Part shown: positions 33,193 through 40,269 of the stretch, piece by piece
Layout: each line of letters starts with the position of its first letter
How positions within the stretch are numbered: position 1 is the stretch's first letter
Assembly (NCBI GenBank): GCA_030765145.1
Contig: JAVCDA010000003.1
Span: forward strand, 1-42,425
Length of the DNA: 42,425 bases
Direction: 5' to 3'
Source of the DNA: Candidatus Saelkia tenebricola
GTDB lineage: Bacteria > Omnitrophota > Gorgyraeia > Kaelpiales > Kaelpiaceae
Made by a program: the position numbers and the translations under genes
Notes under the pieces: model-generated
Told to the model about the DNA's origin: nothing
Databases searched by the model: none
The model's input: only the letters and a program-made list of their open reading frames with translations

Positions 33193-34050
33193 ATGAAAAG
33201 AAAAATATTGATTATAGTTTTAGTTTTGTTTAGTCAGTCTTTATTTGCCCAGGAAAGGATAAAGGCTGTAAGGGTTATAAAGGTTAACAGAGAATTTAGC
33301 TTTATAGTGATAGATATAGGTGCTATTCATGGTGTAACACCAGGTATGGAGTTTCTGTTAATTAAAGATGGTGCCGAGGTTGGTAAAATTGAAGCTGTTA
33401 AAGTTAGAGATAATGTTTCAGCATGTGATATAAGAGAACTGATTGAGGGGGTTGGTGTTCAGGAAAATGATGTTATGACCATATATCCAGTGGAAGAGAT
33501 GTTTACTCCGGAAGAATTGATAGCTGTTGATAAAGAAAGAGAAGTTACATCCAAAGAAAAAGAGAGAGGTAAAGGTAGCAAGAGAGAGTTTTATATGCCA
33601 GATGAGGTTAAGGGGCGGAGTTTACAGGAGATTTCTTGGATAGATGAAATTGAAGGTGAAACGATATCTTTGGATGTTTTGGCTGGTAGGGATTTCACTT
33701 TTTATGTTTTAAAGGAGATTCTTGGGGATCATAAGATTATTGTTACTCATTCTAACAGGATGAGGGGTATGCTGACGGCTTTTAAAATGATGCCTATGCG
33801 TTGGTGGGAGGAAATTGTTGCGGATTTCAAGGGATTCAAGGAAAAAAAGGTTGTATATAGCATAATTGTTCGGGAAAATGGTCCCAGTACATCAAGTTTG
33901 GATGTGAGTGTTAAATATATTGTGTATGATAAGAAAGAAAATCCTAGAGCAGGAGTGCTTAAATCTGGGAAGCAGGTACGTGAGATTTATGGGATATTAA
34001 ATAAAGTTAAAGCAAAAGCAGAAAAAATTCAAACAGAATGGAGTGATTGA
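33193..34050 (+). CDS. Exported protein of unknown function
   Basis: A 285-residue protein with a clear signal peptide (ILIIVLVLFSQSLFAQ, cleavage likely after FAQ or FA). Residues about 20-105 look like a small beta-barrel, SH3-like or FlgT-C-like repeat (FIVIDIGAIHGVTPGMEFLLI then VGKIEAVKV). Then a charged Lys/Glu linker (about 110-135) leads to an alpha/beta C-terminal domain of no recognised family. The ATG at 33193 is preferred over the TTG two codons upstream. The next gene overlaps its last codons region by a few bases or abuts it. Confidence 0.7.
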   Translation: MKRKILIIVLVLFSQSLFAQERIKAVRVIKVNREFSFIVIDIGAIHGVTPGMEFLLIKDGAEVGKIEAVKVRDNVSACDIRELIEGVGVQENDVMTIYPVEEMFTPEELIAVDKEREVTSKEKERGKGSKREFYMPDEVKGRSLQEISWIDEIEGETISLDVLAGRDFTFYVLKEILGDHKIIVTHSNRMRGMLTAFKMMPMRWWEEIVADFKGFKEKKVVYSIIVRENGPSTSSLDVSVKYIVYDKKENPRAGVLKSGKQVREIYGILNKVKAKAEKIQTEWSD

Positions 34051-34051
34051 A

Positions 34052-34525
34052 ATGGGAAAAGTAAATGAATCAGTTTCTAGGCCCAGTAATTGTCAAGGAT
34101 GCAAGAAGAGGTTAAGTATTAAAAGATGGTATTACAGAGATGGTTTTTACTTTTGTACTAAACGTTGCTGGTCTGAAACTATTGCTAAGTTAAAAGAGGC
34201 AAGGGAAAAATCGAAGCAAGAGAGAGAAGATGCAAAGAAACAAGCTGCTGAACAGCAGGAGGCAAAGATTAAAGAAGAAGTAGTTGCGGTTAATGAGGTT
34301 GCAGAAGCGCAGGAGGCAGAGGTTAAAGATGAAGCGGCTGTGGCTAATGAGGTTGCAGAAGTAGAGCCTCAGGAGACAGAGGTTAAAGATGAAGCAGCTG
34401 TGGCTAATGAGGTTGCAGAAGTAGAACCTCAGGAGGCAGAGGTTAAAGATAAAGGTTCTAAAGAGGAGCCGATAGCGGAAGAACATGCAGAGAAAGAGCA
34501 AGAAGAGGAAGATAAGAAAGAATAA
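34052..34525 (+). CDS. TRASH/zinc-finger protein with acidic tandem-repeat tail
   Basis: Residues about 10-45 form a treble-clef-like zinc finger (CQGCKKRLSIKRWYYRDGFYFCTKRCW; CxxC and CxxxC pairs). A charged helical linker rich in Lys/Glu (about 45-68) follows, then a 20-residue acidic repeat with core EVKDEAAVANEVAEVEPQ, one degenerate and two near-perfect copies plus a fourth partial copy, ending in a Glu/Lys tail. No signal peptide or membrane helix. I chose the ATG at 34052, which has GGAG 8 bases upstream and starts after the previous stop; GTG at 34043 is the alternative. Function unknown. Confidence 0.7.
   Translation: MGKVNESVSRPSNCQGCKKRLSIKRWYYRDGFYFCTKRCWSETIAKLKEAREKSKQEREDAKKQAAEQQEAKIKEEVVAVNEVAEAQEAEVKDEAAVANEVAEVEPQETEVKDEAAVANEVAEVEPQEAEVKDKGSKEEPIAEEHAEKEQEEEDKKE
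34259..34452 (+). repeat. In-frame 60-bp tandem repeat
   Basis: Unit 1 at 34259-34312 is shortened to 54 bases and diverged, units 2 (34313-34372) and 3 (34373-34432) are 60 bases and nearly identical, and a fourth partial unit begins at 34433. All units keep the reading frame. Units 2 and 3 differ at only a few bases, which points to recent duplication or gene-internal expansion. Confidence 0.85.
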
Positions 34526-34527
34526 CA

Positions 34528-35151
34528 ATGTTAGATGCCATTGATTGGCTTGGGCATGCAAGTTTTAGAATAGAATATGACGGTAAGGTTATTTATATAG
34601 ATCCTTGGGAGATAAGTGATTTATCAAAATCTGCAGATATAATATTTATTACGCATAGCCATTTTGATCATTTTTCACCTTCAGATTTATTAAAAATTAC
34701 AACTCAAAAAACTCATCTAATAGCACCAGACGGATGTTTGGGTATTCCTGAAGTAGCCCAATTGATAATTGTTAGGCCTGGGGATGAAAAGGATGTTTTA
34801 GGTGTAAAATTTAAATCTGTTGAGGCTTACAATATTAACGGGCAATTTCACCCTAGATCCAATGCCTGGGTAGGCTATGTAATTGAATTAGGGGAGACTA
34901 CTCTTTACCATTCGGGAGATACTGATTTAATACCTGAAATGGATAATTTAAATGTAGATATTGCACTTCTGCCGATAACTCCACCGTATACTATGAGTGC
35001 TCAAGAGGCGGCGGAAGCTGCTAAAAGGATCAATGCCAAAGTTGTTATTCCTATGCATTACGGTAAAACCACAGACTCAAAAGATTATGTAGATATTTTA
35101 AGAAAGAATCTTTCTGGAGATATCGAATTAAAAGTTTGTTCTTCTGCGTGA
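34528..35151 (+). CDS. UPF0173-like metallo-beta-lactamase-fold hydrolase
   Basis: A 207-residue metal-dependent hydrolase of unknown substrate. WLGHASFRIE opens the fold as in UPF0173, and the metal motif HxHxDH is seen in ITHSHFDHFSP. GDTD in HSGDTDLIPEM and MHYGKT near the C-terminus provide the remaining ligands. The ATG at 34528 is 3 bases after the previous stop. Its 3' end lies 27 bases before tRNA-Arg. Confidence 0.85.
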   Translation: MLDAIDWLGHASFRIEYDGKVIYIDPWEISDLSKSADIIFITHSHFDHFSPSDLLKITTQKTHLIAPDGCLGIPEVAQLIIVRPGDEKDVLGVKFKSVEAYNINGQFHPRSNAWVGYVIELGETTLYHSGDTDLIPEMDNLNVDIALLPITPPYTMSAQEAAEAAKRINAKVVIPMHYGKTTDSKDYVDILRKNLSGDIELKVCSSA

Positions 35152-35178
35152 AAGTTTAATTTTCCAAGTAGTATAGAT

Positions 35179-35251
35179 GCCCCCTTAGCTTAAAAGGATA
35201 AAGTACAGGCCTCCGAAGCCTGGAATGGAAGTTCAATTCTTCCAGGGGGCA
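35179..35251 (+). tRNA. tRNA-Arg, anticodon CCG
   Basis: The cloverleaf folds completely. The acceptor stem is GCCCCCT (35179-35185) with AGGGGGC (35244-35250), discriminator A at 35251. The D arm is GCTT/AAGT with a GG-containing loop, the anticodon stem CAGGC/GCCTG, and the loop CTCCGAA (35211-35217) with anticodon CCG at 35213-35215. Variable loop is 4 bases, and the T arm is GGAAG-TTCAATT-CTTCC. The CCA end is not encoded, so nucleotidyltransferase must add it. It reads CGG codons, rare in this AT-rich region. Confidence 0.95.
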
Positions 35252-35269
35252 TTGAATAAAAGAGTTGAA

Positions 35270-35298
35270 TTGTATTTTTAACTAAATTTTGTTAATAT
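35270..35298 (+). promoter_or_regulatory. Leaderless-type promoter of the PilZ gene
   Basis: TTGTAT (35270-35275), a 17-base spacer and TAATAT (35293-35298) preceded by TGT. The -10 ends 7 bases before the ATG at 35306, with no Shine-Dalgarno between them. Confidence 0.6.
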
Positions 35299-35305
35299 AC
35301 ATTAG

Positions 35306-35668
35306 ATGGATAACAGAAGAAAATATTGTCGGATAGAGACCTGCTTACCGCTTAAACTTTTTTTTGCGGATACGGATTTTATTACTGATACTATCAATAT
35401 AAGCTCTGGGGGGGTATATTGCAGAGTGGATAGCTATGTACCTTTAATGACAAAATTTAGAATTATAATGTTTGTTCCGATTGCTGGGAAAAAGAGTCAC
35501 AAGGTTGAATGTGAAGGGATTGTCGTAAGAACTGAGCCGGAAAACCCCTCAGCTGATGTGAAAAATTATAATATTGCTATATTTTTTAGCAGAATGAAAA
35601 AATCTGACCGTGCAAAGGTCACCGATTATGTGAAGAAGACAGTTCAGAACAATCCTTCCTGGAACTGA
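35306..35668 (+). CDS. PilZ-domain protein, probable c-di-GMP binder
   Basis: A 120-residue single PilZ domain. The c-di-GMP motifs are recognisable: RRKYCR near the N-terminus (RxxxR) and NISSGGVYC at about 31-39 (variant of (D/N)xSxxG). The remainder is beta-rich with ECEGIVVRTEP. Such stand-alone PilZ proteins couple c-di-GMP to motility, polysaccharide synthesis or protease activity. No diguanylate cyclase is in the window. The gene has its own promoter, with no visible ribosome binding site. Confidence 0.88.
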   Translation: MDNRRKYCRIETCLPLKLFFADTDFITDTINISSGGVYCRVDSYVPLMTKFRIIMFVPIAGKKSHKVECEGIVVRTEPENPSADVKNYNIAIFFSRMKKSDRAKVTDYVKKTVQNNPSWN

Positions 35669-35736
35669 TACTATATACTATAATCAGATGTCTGCCGTAT
35701 TGGAATAAATTGATTTTTAAAAATAAGGAGGTAAAT

Positions 35737-36057
35737 GTGATTAATCTTGAAGATTTCAAAAAGATGGAGCTTAAAGTTGCTACCATAAAGGAAGTAGATG
35801 AGCATCCTGATGCTGATAAGCTTTATGTTGTAAAAGTTTCTTTAGAGGGTGAAGAAAGACAGGTGGTTGCTGGTATAAAACCTTATTACAGTAAAGAGGA
35901 GTTGATAGGTAAGCAGGTAGTTGTAGTCGTGAATTTAGAATCGGCTACTATTAGAGGAGTAGAAAGTAAGGGGATGATTTTAGCGGCTCGAGATGAGGAA
36001 GGTATTGCTGTATTAACTATAGATAGAATGATTACAGATGGATCCAAAATCAGTTAA
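35737..36057 (+). CDS. Free tRNA-binding OB-fold protein (MetRS beta / CsaA-like)
   Basis: A 106-residue EMAP/Trbp111-type domain. FKKMELKVATIKEVDEHPDADKLYVVKVSLE and ESKGMILAARDEEGIAVL are the family signatures. It matches the C-terminal appendix of methionyl-tRNA synthetase, which in some bacteria is a separate beta subunit; CsaA is the other possibility. No metG catalytic gene is here. The GTG at 35737 is chosen because AAGGAGG lies 5 bases upstream; a TTG at 35710 is in frame but unsupported. TATAAT at 35679-35684 could serve as a -10. Its end overlaps era by 20 bases. Confidence 0.85.
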   Translation: MINLEDFKKMELKVATIKEVDEHPDADKLYVVKVSLEGEERQVVAGIKPYYSKEELIGKQVVVVVNLESATIRGVESKGMILAARDEEGIAVLTIDRMITDGSKIS

Positions 36058-36952
36058 TAAAAATAGTTTAAAATCAGGATTTGTAGCAGTTGTAGGCAAA
36101 CCCAACGTAGGCAAATCTACTCTTATCAATAATTTGCTGGGAGAAAAAGTTTCTATTGTTTCATCAAAACCTAAGACTACAAGAAATAAAATATTAGCTA
36201 TCTTAACAGGTGATAGTCATCAGGTAATATTTGTTGATACTCCGGGAATTCATAAGTCAAAATATCTCTTGGATAAATACATGCTTAAAGAAGCAGAATC
36301 TTCTTTAGGCGATACTGATATTGTAATTGTAATGCTTGATGCATCCCGTGGTATTACGACAGAAGATAGATATATTTTTGAACTCCTTGCATTCAGTAAA
36401 AAAAGCAAATTTTTAGTTTTAAACAAAATAGATCTTATCAGTAATCTTGAAATTCTACCTTTACTGGATGAGGTGTCAAAAACATGTAAATTTGATGAGC
36501 ATATACCTATTAGTGCTTTAAAAAATCGGAATTTGGATCGTCTTTTGGAGCAGATAATTAAGTATCTGCCTGAGGGTGATTTTTATTACCCTGATGACCA
36601 GCTGACGGATAAATCATTAAGATTTCATGCTCAGGAGATGATAAGAGAAAGAGTTTTGGAAAATACTTACATGGAAGTTCCTTATTCTGTTGCAGTTGTA
36701 GTCGAGGAATTTAAAAAGGCTGCTAAGAAAAAAGGTATGGTTGTTATTGAAGCAACAATTTATGTTGAACGTGATACTCAAAAAGGTATTTTAATTGGAC
36801 ATAACGGTAGCATGCTTAAAAAGGTAGGTACTGAGGCTCGATTAGAAATAGAGAAGTTTTTAGATAAAAAAGTATTTTTGGAATTACGTGTTAAAGTCAG
36901 TGAAAAATGGAGAAAGGATGGCTTTGCTTTAAGGAGATTTGGATATGCTTGA
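36038..36952 (+). CDS. era: GTPase Era
   Basis: Assembles the 30S subunit by binding the 3' end of 16S rRNA. G1 GKPNVGKS is at about 20-27, with TTRN as G2 region, DTPGIHKSKY as G3 and NKID as G4. The C-terminal KH domain contains VIEATIYVERDTQKGILIGHNGSMLKKVG. Length 304 aa is normal. The ATG at 36038 lies within the previous gene, and the end overlaps the next start, so translation is coupled along this run. Confidence 0.97.
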   Translation: MDPKSVNKNSLKSGFVAVVGKPNVGKSTLINNLLGEKVSIVSSKPKTTRNKILAILTGDSHQVIFVDTPGIHKSKYLLDKYMLKEAESSLGDTDIVIVMLDASRGITTEDRYIFELLAFSKKSKFLVLNKIDLISNLEILPLLDEVSKTCKFDEHIPISALKNRNLDRLLEQIIKYLPEGDFYYPDDQLTDKSLRFHAQEMIRERVLENTYMEVPYSVAVVVEEFKKAAKKKGMVVIEATIYVERDTQKGILIGHNGSMLKKVGTEARLEIEKFLDKKVFLELRVKVSEKWRKDGFALRRFGYA

Positions 36953-37451
36953 TTATGATTTTCAAGGAAAGATAAGAATTGCAGTTATAGGAGGAAGCGA
37001 TGCATCAAATGAGGCACTTAAAGAGGCAGAAGCAGTAGGTCAGCTGATTGCAAAAAACAATTGCATTTTGGTTACCGGTGGTTTGGGTGGTGTTATGGAG
37101 GCAGCCTCTCGGGGTGCTAAAGAAGCTGGTGGTGTTGTTATGGGTATACTTCCCGGTATAAGCAGGTTGGAAAAAAATCCTTATGTGGATATTGCAATTC
37201 CTACAGGATTAGGTTGGATTAGAAATGTTCAAGTTGTGTTGAATGCAGATGTATTAATAGCTATTGATGGTGCTTACGGGACTTTATCTGAGATTTCCTA
37301 TGCACTTTTATACGGGAAGCCTGTATTTGGACTTAAGACGTGGGTTTTATCTAAGGCAGAGGAGAAGTCTGGGAAAGGCGTAATAAGTTGCTTGAGCCCT
37401 CAAGAGGCGGTAGAAAAGGCACTTAAAGCTGTAGCGATAAGCGATGGATGA
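36945..37451 (+). CDS. LOG/SLOG-superfamily protein (TIGR00725-like)
   Basis: A 168-residue Rossmann-like protein related to lysine decarboxylase-fold (LOG) proteins. AVIGGSDASNEALKEAEAVGQLIAK, LVTGGLGGVMEAASRGAKEAGG and AIDGAYGTLSEISYAL are the nucleotide-binding blocks; the family PGGxGTxxE motif of LOG nucleosidases reads DGAYGTLSE here, as in the TIGR00725 group. The ATG at 36945 has AAGGAG 8 bases upstream. Substrate unknown. It overlaps era and the next small gene. Confidence 0.82.
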   Translation: MLDYDFQGKIRIAVIGGSDASNEALKEAEAVGQLIAKNNCILVTGGLGGVMEAASRGAKEAGGVVMGILPGISRLEKNPYVDIAIPTGLGWIRNVQVVLNADVLIAIDGAYGTLSEISYALLYGKPVFGLKTWVLSKAEEKSGKGVISCLSPQEAVEKALKAVAISDG

Positions 37452-37674
37452 GGAATATTTGGAGTTTAATGAGGTAGAAGAGCTTCCTGAAGAGCTTGAC
37501 TTTGACAATACCAAAAAGTGTCCTCATTGTAACAATCCTGTGCCTGGTGATTCGCTACTCTGTCTTTACTGCGGGGGGAGGGTTGTATCTAACAGCCGTT
37601 CTTTGTGGTTCATACTGACTGCAATTATTGTATGTATTATATTTACTTTTGTTCTTTTTTTAATATTCTTTTAA
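37444..37674 (+). CDS. Zinc-ribbon protein with C-terminal membrane helix
   Basis: A 76-residue protein: acidic N-terminus (about 1-24), a zinc ribbon CPHCNNPVPGDSLLCLYCGG with two CxxC pairs (about 27-46), and one membrane helix (about 55-76) at the extreme C-terminus. This would place the zinc ribbon in the cytoplasm, tail-anchored. It overlaps the LOG-like gene by 8 bases. No function is known. Confidence 0.75.
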   Translation: MDEEYLEFNEVEELPEELDFDNTKKCPHCNNPVPGDSLLCLYCGGRVVSNSRSLWFILTAIIVCIIFTFVLFLIFF

Positions 37675-37700
37675 TGATATTGTGTATGAGAGGCTTGTGT

Positions 37701-37716
37701 TTGTTTATTGAAACAA
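37701..37716. promoter_or_regulatory. Perfect 6-bp-arm palindrome inside a putative promoter spacer
   Basis: TTGTTT, 4 bases, AAACAA. It fills exactly the 16-base interval between TTGTGT (37695-37700) and TATAAA (37717-37722), so it is placed like an operator for the 83-residue gene at 37734. The half sites resemble Rex operators (TTGT...ACAA), but the spacing is 2 bases shorter than the usual 18-base Rex site. Confidence 0.4.
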
Positions 37717-37733
37717 TATAAAGGGAGAGAATA

Positions 37734-37985
37734 ATGAGGGATGAGGTAAAGAAGTATAAAATAGCTATACAGTGCCATTGTGGGCAAAAGATAATAGTTG
37801 ATGCCGATGACTTAGCTGATCTTTTATCTAGTATTCAGTTTAATATCCTAGGGCATATTAAATCCAGTCATCCTGAGGAGATGGAGAAGTTTAAGCGCAA
37901 GCTTAAAAACAATATGCTTGAAACTTTAAATAAGCTTTTTGACGAACAGGGGGAGTTTTTTAAAGGGGAGGATTGGAAGTTTTAA
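37734..37985 (+). CDS. Small Cys/His protein of unknown function
   Basis: An 83-residue soluble protein. IQCHCGQKIIVDADDLADLL with a later GHIKSSHPEE gives a CxC-x-H-x4-H arrangement faintly like DUF1059, but I would not assign it. The C-terminal half is a charged helix. Shine-Dalgarno AAGGGA lies 8 bases before the ATG. The gene faces mazG tail to tail with a 29-base gap, without a terminator hairpin. Confidence 0.6.
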   Translation: MRDEVKKYKIAIQCHCGQKIIVDADDLADLLSSIQFNILGHIKSSHPEEMEKFKRKLKNNMLETLNKLFDEQGEFFKGEDWKF

Positions 37986-38014
37986 TCGAAGGTTATCTTG
38001 AATTTATCTAAGAA

Positions 38015-38785
38015 TTAAATATTTTTGCTTTTCTGCCAAAGTTTTTCCATATCATCTAAGGAAGACTCATGGAGAGTTTTATTTTGTTCTGTTATCGTCT
38101 TCTCTATATAGTGAAATCTTTTAATAAATTTTTCAACTGCTTCGTGAAGAGATATCTCAGGATCTATTTTTAGAAGGCGGGCTACATTTACAGTAGCAAA
38201 TAATAAATCGCCTATTTCTTCACGTATTTTTTCAGAATCTTTTAAGTTGGATAAGTGTTCTTCAAGTTCATTTATTTCTTCTTTTACTTTTGAAAATGCT
38301 TTAATCGGTTCTTTCCAGTCAAATCCTACCCGGGAGGCTCGTTTTTGTATTAAATGAGCACGTACAAGAGCCGATATGTTTTTAGGAGTGTTATCCAGAA
38401 TGGATATATTCTTTTCTTTTCTCTCTTTATCTTTTAATGTATGCCAATGGTTTAATACTTCTGCAGATGTTTCAAGCTTTTTATCGGAAAATACATGAGG
38501 ATGTCTGGAGATCATTTTTTCAGCGGTTTTCTTTATTACATCTTGTACAAAGAATAGTTTTTTTTCTTCTGCAATTTCTAAGTAGACTAAAATAATAAAC
38601 AATAAATCACCCAGTTCTTCTCTTAAGGCATCGGGGTTGTTTTCCTCGATTGCATGTGCTATTTCGTATGTCTCTTCAATCAGGTAGGGGAGAAGTGTTT
38701 TATGGTTCTGCTCTTTATCCCAGGCACAGCCATTCTCTGAGCGAAGTTGTTTGATTATGTTCCGCAATTCTTGAAAATTATTCAT
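38015..38785 (-). CDS. mazG: Nucleoside triphosphate pyrophosphohydrolase MazG
   Basis: Hydrolyses NTPs, including (d)NTP damage products and possibly ppGpp-linked pools, to NMP and PPi. Two MazG domains in tandem: the first with GCAWDKEQNHKTLLPYLIEETYE and EELGDLLF, the second with KVKEEINELEEHL and REEIGDLLFATVN, each giving the EExxE/ExxD magnesium sites. I chose the ATG at 38785 (256 aa) because it aligns with the usual family start just before QELRNII; an ATG at 38803 would add six residues. Transcribed divergently from the phosphodiesterase. Confidence 0.92.
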   Translation of the reverse strand: MNNFQELRNIIKQLRSENGCAWDKEQNHKTLLPYLIEETYEIAHAIEENNPDALREELGDLLFIILVYLEIAEEKKLFFVQDVIKKTAEKMISRHPHVFSDKKLETSAEVLNHWHTLKDKERKEKNISILDNTPKNISALVRAHLIQKRASRVGFDWKEPIKAFSKVKEEINELEEHLSNLKDSEKIREEIGDLLFATVNVARLLKIDPEISLHEAVEKFIKRFHYIEKTITEQNKTLHESSLDDMEKLWQKSKNI

Positions 38786-38816
38786 AGATAAGATTTTTAT
38801 CATAAATATTTAAAAA

Positions 38817-38844
38817 TTGCAAATGATAATGATTTTGTTACAAT
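38817..38844 (+). promoter_or_regulatory. Leaderless-type promoter of the phosphodiesterase gene
   Basis: TTGCAA (38817-38822), a 16-base spacer and TACAAT (38839-38844) preceded by TGT. The -10 ends 9 bases before the ATG at 38854 and no Shine-Dalgarno fits. Confidence 0.6.
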
Positions 38845-38853
38845 TATTGGGTT

Positions 38854-39322
38854 ATGAAAATAGGGTTAGTTTCAGATAGTCATGATAACTTGGTTAATAT
38901 AAATAAAGCTGTTGATATATTCAACAAAAAAGGTGTAGATTTTGTTCTACATGCAGGTGATTTTGTAGCACCTTTTAGTTTGCTTTCTTTTTCGAATTTA
39001 AAATGTGATTGGAGAGGTGTGTTTGGTAATTGTGATGGTGAAAAAAAGGGGTTAGTCAAGAAGTCAAAAGATAGGATTACAGCGGGTCAACTCAGTATAG
39101 ACTTAGGCGATAGAAAAATCATAGTAATTCACGATTTAGATGAATACAATAAAGAAAAAGCAGCAGTTGTAGTATTTGGTCATACGCATAAAGCAGAAAT
39201 AAATAGAGTTGGGGGGGGTGCTGTTTGTAAATCCGGGTGAATGTTCCGGTTGGCTTACAGGGTGTGCTACAATAGGAATATTGGATACTATTGATTTAGA
39301 TGTTGAGATAATAGAATTATAG
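38854..39322 (+). CDS. YfcE/MJ0936-type metallophosphoesterase, frameshifted at a G8 run
   Basis: A calcineurin-like phosphodiesterase. SDSHDN, LHAGDFV, GNCDGE and FGHTHKAE give the metal ligands in order. The original frame runs to 39240 and breaks into VGGGAVCKSG just after the GHTH motif. If the run of eight G at 39211-39218 had seven, the frame would continue VGGVLFVNPGECSGW, then WLTGCATIGILDTIDLDVEIIEL, ending at 39322 - exactly the family C-terminus. So the gene is interrupted by one extra G, either a sequencing or assembly error, or real (phase variation or decay). The ATG at 38854 is probably leaderless. Confidence 0.85.
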
Positions 39323-39331
39323 GAGGTTAGT

Positions 39332-39673
39332 TTGGAGTGTATTTTTTGTAAAATTATAGAAAAAGAAATTCCTTCTGTTATAGTTTATGAAGATAGCGAA
39401 GTTATTGCTTTTAATGATATCATTCCTCAGGCCCCGGTTCATATTATAATTATCCCCAAAAAGCATATTGAGAAAATTTCGGATATAACATCTGAGGATA
39501 TTGATATAATTGGAAAATTAATTTTTACCGCCAAAAACATTGCTAAGGAAAAAGGAATTTCTGAATCGGGTTATAGGCTGGTCTTCAACTGTAATAAAGA
39601 TGCTGGTCAGGCCGTATTTCATATCCATTTGCATTTATTAGGCGGAAGAAAGTTAAATTGGCCGCCGGGATAA
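39332..39673 (+). CDS. HIT-family nucleotide hydrolase
   Basis: A 113-residue histidine-triad protein of the HINT/PKCI branch, hydrolysing AMP-linked conjugates. CIFCKIIEKEIPS carries the zinc cysteines C3 and C6, and the triad FHIHLHLLGGR puts the histidines at 97, 99 and 101. The start is a TTG at 39332 with AGGAGG 5 bases upstream; that Shine-Dalgarno overlaps the stop of the repaired phosphodiesterase frame, which supports that frame being real. Confidence 0.94.
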   Translation: MECIFCKIIEKEIPSVIVYEDSEVIAFNDIIPQAPVHIIIIPKKHIEKISDITSEDIDIIGKLIFTAKNIAKEKGISESGYRLVFNCNKDAGQAVFHIHLHLLGGRKLNWPPG

Positions 39674-39680
39674 TTTTATT

Positions 39681-39803
39681 ATGAGGGGGATGAAAAATAG
39701 GCAGAATAAGATGTTACAGTTGAAATTCAAAAGTATTAGTCGTATTTTAAAAGGCAAGAATATTACAAGTAAAATTTTAAAGAAAAGGGGAAAGGTTGAG
39801 TAA
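39681..39803 (+). CDS. Possible 40-residue basic peptide
   Basis: A short open frame fills the gap between the HIT and YjbQ genes, ending 2 bases before the YjbQ start. It encodes a very basic peptide (14 Lys/Arg of 40, no acidic residue until the last). There is no Shine-Dalgarno. The tight fit argues for a gene, the lack of signals against. No family recognised; the codons are AT-rich and Lys content may simply reflect A-rich DNA. Confidence 0.35.
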   Translation: MRGMKNRQNKMLQLKFKSISRILKGKNITSKILKKRGKVE

Positions 39804-39805
39804 TT

Positions 39806-40234
39806 ATGGATAATGTAAGAGTTCAAACTAAGGAATTGTCGTTTTCGACCAAGGGTAACGGGGAAATAATTGATCTTACTGATAAAATTCAAAATGCTTT
39901 ACATGAAGCTAAATTTAAGGATGGTATTGTTACCTGTTTTGTTGTAGGTTCGACTTCCGGGATTACAACAATTGAATATGAACCGGGATTATTACAGGAT
40001 TTACCGAATTTAATGGAAAAACTGATTCCTGTTAATGATGATTATAAACATAATGCTACTTGGGGTGATGGTAACGGTTTTTCTCATCTCAGACACTCGT
40101 TGATAGGCGCTTCTCTTACCATTCCGTTTGAGAAAGGACATCTTCTTCTAGGGACTTGGCAACAGGTTGTTTTTCTGGAATTTGACAACACTCAACGACA
40201 GAGAACGGTAATTTTGCAGTTTATGGGGGTATAG
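39806..40234 (+). CDS. YjbQ / UPF0047 family protein
   Basis: A 142-residue protein of the YjbQ family, some members of which have weak thiamine-phosphate synthase activity. VTCFVVGSTSGITTIEYEPGLLQDL and the signature HNATWGDGNGFSHLRHSLIGASLTIPF are clear, as is LLLGTWQQVVFLEFDN. Length is normal. The in vivo role is unresolved. Confidence 0.92.
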   Translation: MDNVRVQTKELSFSTKGNGEIIDLTDKIQNALHEAKFKDGIVTCFVVGSTSGITTIEYEPGLLQDLPNLMEKLIPVNDDYKHNATWGDGNGFSHLRHSLIGASLTIPFEKGHLLLGTWQQVVFLEFDNTQRQRTVILQFMGV

Positions 40235-40269
40235 TCTTTTTAACTGAGAGATGTTCTTGCTTCTTTTGA

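Noticed and set aside
34259-34452. CRISPR-like array
   Set aside because: The repeats are contiguous without spacers, keep the reading frame and lie inside a protein gene.
34190-34561. Long antisense frame opposite the zinc-finger/repeat gene
   Set aside because: It is a Leu/Phe/Cys-rich shadow produced by the Glu/Ala/Lys repeat codons of the + strand gene, with no ribosome binding site.
37986-38014. Bidirectional terminator between the 83-residue gene and mazG
   Set aside because: The 29-base gap contains no stable inverted repeat followed by a T-run.
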